Below, piece after piece: positions 61,301 to 64,000 of a stretch of 64,000 nt of DNA. The stretch covers positions 1-64,000 of the forward strand of contig CAIMEY010000088.1 in NCBI GenBank assembly GCA_903840165.1, written 5' to 3'. The notes under the pieces were generated by a model. That model worked only from the letters and a program-made list of their open reading frames with translations. It had not been told where the DNA came from and did no database searches. This DNA is from an uncultured Myxococcales bacterium (GTDB taxonomy: Bacteria; Myxococcota_A; UBA9042). Made by a program: the position numbers and the translations under genes. Each line of letters begins with the position of its first letter. Position 1 is the stretch's first letter.

Positions 61301-64000
61301 GGGACGCAGGCCTTGGCGGCACAGGCATCGCCGACGGTGCAAACGTTGTTGTCGGTGCAGCTCGCCGAATTCGCCAAATTGACGCAGCCTTTCAGCGGAT
61401 CACAGGCATCGTCACTGCAAGGATTGCCGTCGTCGCAGTTGATTTCTTTGCCAGCAACGCAACCGCCACCGCCGCAAGCCTCGCCCACCGTGCAGACCGA
61501 GCCATCGTCGCAGGGAAGCGTGTTGTTGCTGTGCGAGCAACCACCTGAAGCGTCACAGGAATCCGTGGTGCAACCGTTGCCATCATCGCAGTTTTTGGCG
61601 CTGCCCGGCATGCATTGGCCGCCCGAGCACAAATCCGTCACCGTGCAGACATTGCCGTCCGAGCAACCTGCCGCGTTGTTGGCCGTCACGCAACCTTGTT
61701 TGGGGTCACAGGAATCATCTGTGCAAGGGTTGCCGTCATCGCATTGCAGGGCCAGGCCGGGCACGCATACCTTGCCGCTGCAGTTGTCGCCGATAGTGCA
61801 CGCGCTGTTGTCCGTGCACGGCAAGTTGTTGCCGAGGTGGCTGCAGCCGGCACTGAGGTCACAAACGTCGTCGGTGCAAGGGTTTTTGTCGTCGCACGCC
61901 ACCTGCGCGCCGGGAAGGCACTGTCCCCCTTGGCACGTATCGCCGCTGGTGCAGACATTGCTGTCCGAGCATGGGGCGATGTTATTGGTGGTCACACAAC
62001 CTAGCTTGCTGTCACACGAATCATCGGTGCATGGGTTGCCGTCATTGCAGACCAGGGCCAGGCCGGGGACGCACGCCCCCGCTGCGCATTGATCGCCGAT
62101 GGTGCATGCGTTGCCGTCGGTGCACGCGACTTGGTTGTTGACGTGAACGCAGCCGGTCGCGGGATCGCAGGCATCGTCGGTACATAGGTTATTGTCATCA
62201 CACGATTTTGGCTCGCCTTTGACGCAGGCACCGCCCGCGCACATGTCAGCGACGGTGCAGGCATTGCCGTCGTCGCAACTGACGCTGTTGGCCGTGAACA
62301 CACAGGCGGCATTGGTATCACAACTATCTGTTGTGCAAGGATTTCCGTCATTACACACCACGGCGCCGCCGGCTGCAGGTGCCGTGCAGGTGCCCGCCTT
62401 GCATTGCTCGCCCTTGGTGCAGGCGTTGGCGTCGTCACAGGGCAGCGCGTTGGCCGAGTGCTGGCAACCCCCGCTGGCGGCACAGGTATCGGTCGTGCAT
62501 AGGTTGCCGTCGCTGCAATCCAGGGCTAGGCCGGGTAGGCAAGCGCCGACGCCGCAGGTGTCGCCAACGGTGCAGTCGTTGTTGTCCGTGCAAGTGGCTG
62601 AATTAGCGAGAAATACACAGGCCGTCTTGGGGTTGCACTGGTCGTCGGTGCAGGGATTGCCGTCATTGCACAGGAGGGCCTGGCCCGGGACGCAAACACC
62701 GCCCGCGCACTGGTCATTTTGGCTGCAGGCGCTGCCGTCATCGCAGGGCGCGCTGTTGTTGACCTTGCTGCAACCGCCCTGCGCGTCACAGGTTTCCGTT
62801 GTGCAGGGATTGCCGTCATCGCAGGGGCTCGGCTGGAGCGGTTTACAGGTTCCAGCGGTACAAGTATCACCCAGGGTGCAGTCGTTGTAGTCATTGCAGG
62901 GCAGCGTATTCACTGTAAATACGCAGCCTTTTTGCCCGTCACAGCTATCGTCGGTGCACGGATTGCCATCGGCGCAGGCAAGGCTTGGGCCCGGCTGGCA
63001 CGCCCCGTCTTGGCAAACGTCGCCGGCGGTGCACACATTGAAATCGGTGCAAGCCACGCTGTTGTTCACCTGCGCACAACCCGTCTTGGCATCGCAAATA
63101 TCGTTGGTGCACGGGTTGTTGTCGTCGCAGGTGGTGACGACGCCGGCTAGGCAGACGCCGCCGCTACAACCGTCGGCCACTGTGCAGGCGTCGCCATCGG
63201 TGCAGGTCAGGCTGTCATCGGCGGTTGCCGTGCAACCCGTTGCTGTGTCACAGCTATCCGCCGTGCATGGGTTGCCATCGTCACACGCCTTGACTGAGCC
63301 AGCGGTGCAGACGGTGGCCGTGCACGTATCGCCGAGGGTGCAGGCGTTGCCGTCATCGCAGCCCAACATATTAGCTGTAAATACGCAGCCTTGCTTGGGA
63401 TCACACGCGTCCGTTGTGCAGACCAGGCCGTCATCGCAGGCGGTGGCAGCGCCGGGAAGGCACAGGCCGTCTTTGCAGGTGTCCGCTGCCGTGCAGGCAT
63501 TGCCATCGTCGCAGGCGGTGGTCAGGCTGGCATGGGCACAACCTTGCTTTTTATCACATGAATCCTGCGTGCATGGGTTGCCATCTTCGCAGGACACAGC
63601 CACGCCGCCCACGCAGATACCGCCGCTGCATTGTTCGCCGCTGGTGCAGGCGTCGCCATCATCACACGCAAAGGTGCCGGCACCATGATTGCAGGCACCG
63701 CTACTGGTGCAACTGTCTATAGTGCAAGGATTTCCATCATCACAGTCCTTGGTCTTGCCGGGCTCGCAATCGGCCTTGGTGCCACACTGGTCGCCAATTG
63801 TGCAAAGATTTTGGTCATCGCAGGGCGTGCCTGCTGGCGCATCAGCTTGACCGCATTGACCATTGTTGCAAGCCGCGACTTGGCAGGCGAGTTGAGGCGC
63901 GGGGCAGTCGGTCGGCGTCGTGCAAGGCGCCGCGTCCAAAGTATCGACAGCATCTTTCCCCTGCGTATCAAGGACTTCTAAGCTGCCGGACCCATCTTGG
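58330..64000 (-). CDS. Giant Cys-repeat protein with EGF and Gly-rich C-terminus (5' end outside window)
   Basis: At least 1889 residues are visible and the frame remains open to the right edge, so the start and any signal peptide lie outside. After an Asp-rich linker (VLDTQGKDAVDTLDAAPC) there are about 49 half-repeats of the CDDGNPCT type, alternating between two spacing classes (about 24 full units of roughly 51 residues). They are followed by an EGF-like DIDECAAG domain, several NCGGCGxxC modules, a beta-rich part and a Gly-rich C-terminus of about 250 residues. Function is unknown; such proteins are typically secreted by Myxococcota. A shorter in-frame TTG at 63939 is not the true start. 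Confidence 0.87.
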   Translation of the reverse strand, partial: QDGSGSLEVLDTQGKDAVDTLDAAPCTTPTDCPAPQLACQVAACNNGQCGQADAPAGTPCDDQNLCTIGDQCGTKADCEPGKTKDCDDGNPCTIDSCTSSGACNHGAGTFACDDGDACTSGEQCSGGICVGGVAVSCEDGNPCTQDSCDKKQGCAHASLTTACDDGNACTAADTCKDGLCLPGAATACDDGLVCTTDACDPKQGCVFTANMLGCDDGNACTLGDTCTATVCTAGSVKACDDGNPCTADSCDTATGCTATADDSLTCTDGDACTVADGCSGGVCLAGVVTTCDDNNPCTNDICDAKTGCAQVNNSVACTDFNVCTAGDVCQDGACQPGPSLACADGNPCTDDSCDGQKGCVFTVNTLPCNDYNDCTLGDTCTAGTCKPLQPSPCDDGNPCTTETCDAQGGCSKVNNSAPCDDGSACSQNDQCAGGVCVPGQALLCNDGNPCTDDQCNPKTACVFLANSATCTDNNDCTVGDTCGVGACLPGLALDCSDGNLCTTDTCAASGGCQHSANALPCDDANACTKGEQCKAGTCTAPAAGGAVVCNDGNPCTTDSCDTNAACVFTANSVSCDDGNACTVADMCAGGACVKGEPKSCDDNNLCTDDACDPATGCVHVNNQVACTDGNACTIGDQCAAGACVPGLALVCNDGNPCTDDSCDSKLGCVTTNNIAPCSDSNVCTSGDTCQGGQCLPGAQVACDDKNPCTDDVCDLSAGCSHLGNNLPCTDNSACTIGDNCSGKVCVPGLALQCDDGNPCTDDSCDPKQGCVTANNAAGCSDGNVCTVTDLCSGGQCMPGSAKNCDDGNGCTTDSCDASGGCSHSNNTLPCDDGSVCTVGEACGGGGCVAGKEINCDDGNPCSDDACDPLKGCVNLANSASCTDNNVCTVGDACAAKACVPGSALPCDDGQVCTTDSCDSIKGCVFTNNGAPCDDGSVCTKGDVCAAGSCVGGLAIICDDGNPCTDDSCNSKTGCTKTNNTAVCDDNNGCTVGDACNNGICTPSGPSACDDGNPCTTETCDPKSGACNKANNTAPCSDGSVCTVGDTCAGGSCQPGSSVACDDGNPCTNDSCDMAKGCVNTANSAVCTDNNLCTSGDACVASKCVAGLAVDCDDKNVCTTDSCNAISGCVHSANSAPCDDGSVCTVGDVCAASKCLAGKAIACDDGNVCTDDSCDPVKGCVSVANAAVCTDNNVCTVGDACKAGVCVPGSAKACNDSNVCTDDSCDPIAGCANKANTAPCSDGSVCTVGDACSGGVCVAGTGVVCNDGNPCTDDSCNAVNGCKFTNNTTDCNDNNGCTGGDVCSNGQCKGSTGCSANALCTPGAQSVSCVCSAGYTGDGFTCTDIDECAAGTYTCAANMVCINKPGTYACGCAAGFADCNNVPGDGCEINTKTSIGNCGGCGTVCSGSHITAACGGGVCNGACAAGFSDCNNNKLTDGCELASSADLNNCGGCGVVCPAVTNGTAACANSLCGVGTCSASYGNCDNTAANGCEANTTNDNKNCGSCGNACPAQTVCTASACLALGYGAGTDGALTVTNGQSVVVNQVRTAVTASAGASTATVASAAGIGSGQIVLIHQSMGTNAGVWETAAVLSVSGSTLTFTKALTNAYSTSGNNHAQLVVIPQYTTVTVNAGGTLSAPAWDGSSGGILVIMGSTSISNAGTLHMNGKGFRGQSHGCYYQCQPGWAGESSSGPMVQQQSANGAGGAGGRQGQDCGEGGGGSYGSAGGAGSSGTTGACASQGNASVPAGNVVGAADLTTGMFFGGAGGEGGGDEDGGNPGSGGIGGGIVVVLSPSVTNTGSVSATGNGGGSGTNGCGGGGCGMAGGGGGAGGAIRIQATTATLGSGLITANGGAGGGCTCGGSAGSGGQGRIAVKASAITGTTAPTYFGG
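60074..63822 (-). repeat. About 49 alternating Cys half-repeats
   Basis: Two half-unit types alternate. Type A has Cys spacing C-x5-C-x4-C-x5-C and usually reads CDDGNPCTTDSCD; type B has C-x5-C-x5-C-x4-C and reads CSDGNVCTVGDxCxxGxC. A pair covers about 51 residues (about 153 bases). The regular composition opens long antisense frames, which are not genes. Confidence 0.85.

Noticed and set aside
60053..62092. A 679-aa open frame on the plus strand, rich in Ser, Leu and Gln
   Set aside because: It lies fully antisense to the Cys-repeat array; the codon regularity of repeats keeps other frames open. Its sequence is a repetitive echo and it has no domain signature.
1..64000. tRNA, rRNA, CRISPR and insertion sequences
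   Set aside because: Scanned for TpsiC-like GGTTCGAATCC arms, regularly spaced direct repeats and transposase motifs; nothing convincing was found. The Cys-repeat arrays are coding, not CRISPR.

Overview
The window is about 60% GC and reads as chromosome from a Myxococcota-like (former deltaproteobacterial) bacterium. This placement rests on gene content: giant secreted proteins built from CDDGNPCT-type cysteine repeats, a MYXO-CTERM-like tail, a MopE-type metal motif, FG-GAP/ASPIC lipoproteins and many Asp/Ala-rich lipoprotein linkers. No rRNA, tRNA, CRISPR array, integrase or transposase was seen, so nothing marks this as a mobile island.

Layout. 1-1841: end of purH, then rlmN. 1850-3049: a secreted MYXO-CTERM-like protein. 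3344-8356 (minus strand): oxidative pentose-phosphate genes in the order unknown 350-aa protein, zwf, pgl, gnd. 8735-9133: a very acidic small protein. 9744-20072: an aerobic respiration cluster with heme O synthase, caa3 oxidase subunits II (fused to cytochrome c), I, III and IV (also fused to cytochrome c), CtaG, a FixH/YtkA-like lipoprotein, a diheme peroxidase-like lipoprotein, a SCO copper chaperone and a DUF4336-like protein. 20387-25272: an fdsGBA-type NAD-dependent molybdenum formate dehydrogenase. Together these two blocks would oxidise formate to NADH and finish electron transfer at oxygen.

25363-29445 (minus strand): a lipoprotein, then an M36-type metalloprotease whose FTP/PepSY propeptide lies in a separate upstream gene. 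29763-37285: aspS, an FG-GAP/ASPIC lipoprotein overlapping a glycosyltransferase, a DUF3105 lipoprotein, a TatD hydrolase and adenosine deaminase. 37579-48474: surface and envelope genes (LamG protein with fibre-like repeats, SGNH hydrolase coupled to a lipoprotein, Cys-rich lipoprotein ending in an unusual cupredoxin, HtrA protease) plus a cyclic-nucleotide-binding/uridine-kinase-like fusion and a small winged-helix-like protein. 48596-51793: a long type-2 isoleucyl-tRNA synthetase.

51923-64000: a surface-protein locus. Two giant Cys-repeat/EGF/Gly-rich proteins flank a P-domain plus fibrinogen-like protein. The last gene runs off the right edge, so its N-terminus is missing.

The most unusual points are the separate propeptide and protease genes, the predicted cupredoxin with Glu in the axial Met position, the modular surface-protein family with shared fibre-like repeats, the ordered two-type half-repeats of the giant Cys protein, the Asp-rich spacer after the lipid-anchored Cys of many unrelated lipoproteins, and the unrecognised first gene of the pentose-phosphate cluster. 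All functional calls come from reading motifs by eye; no database search was run.
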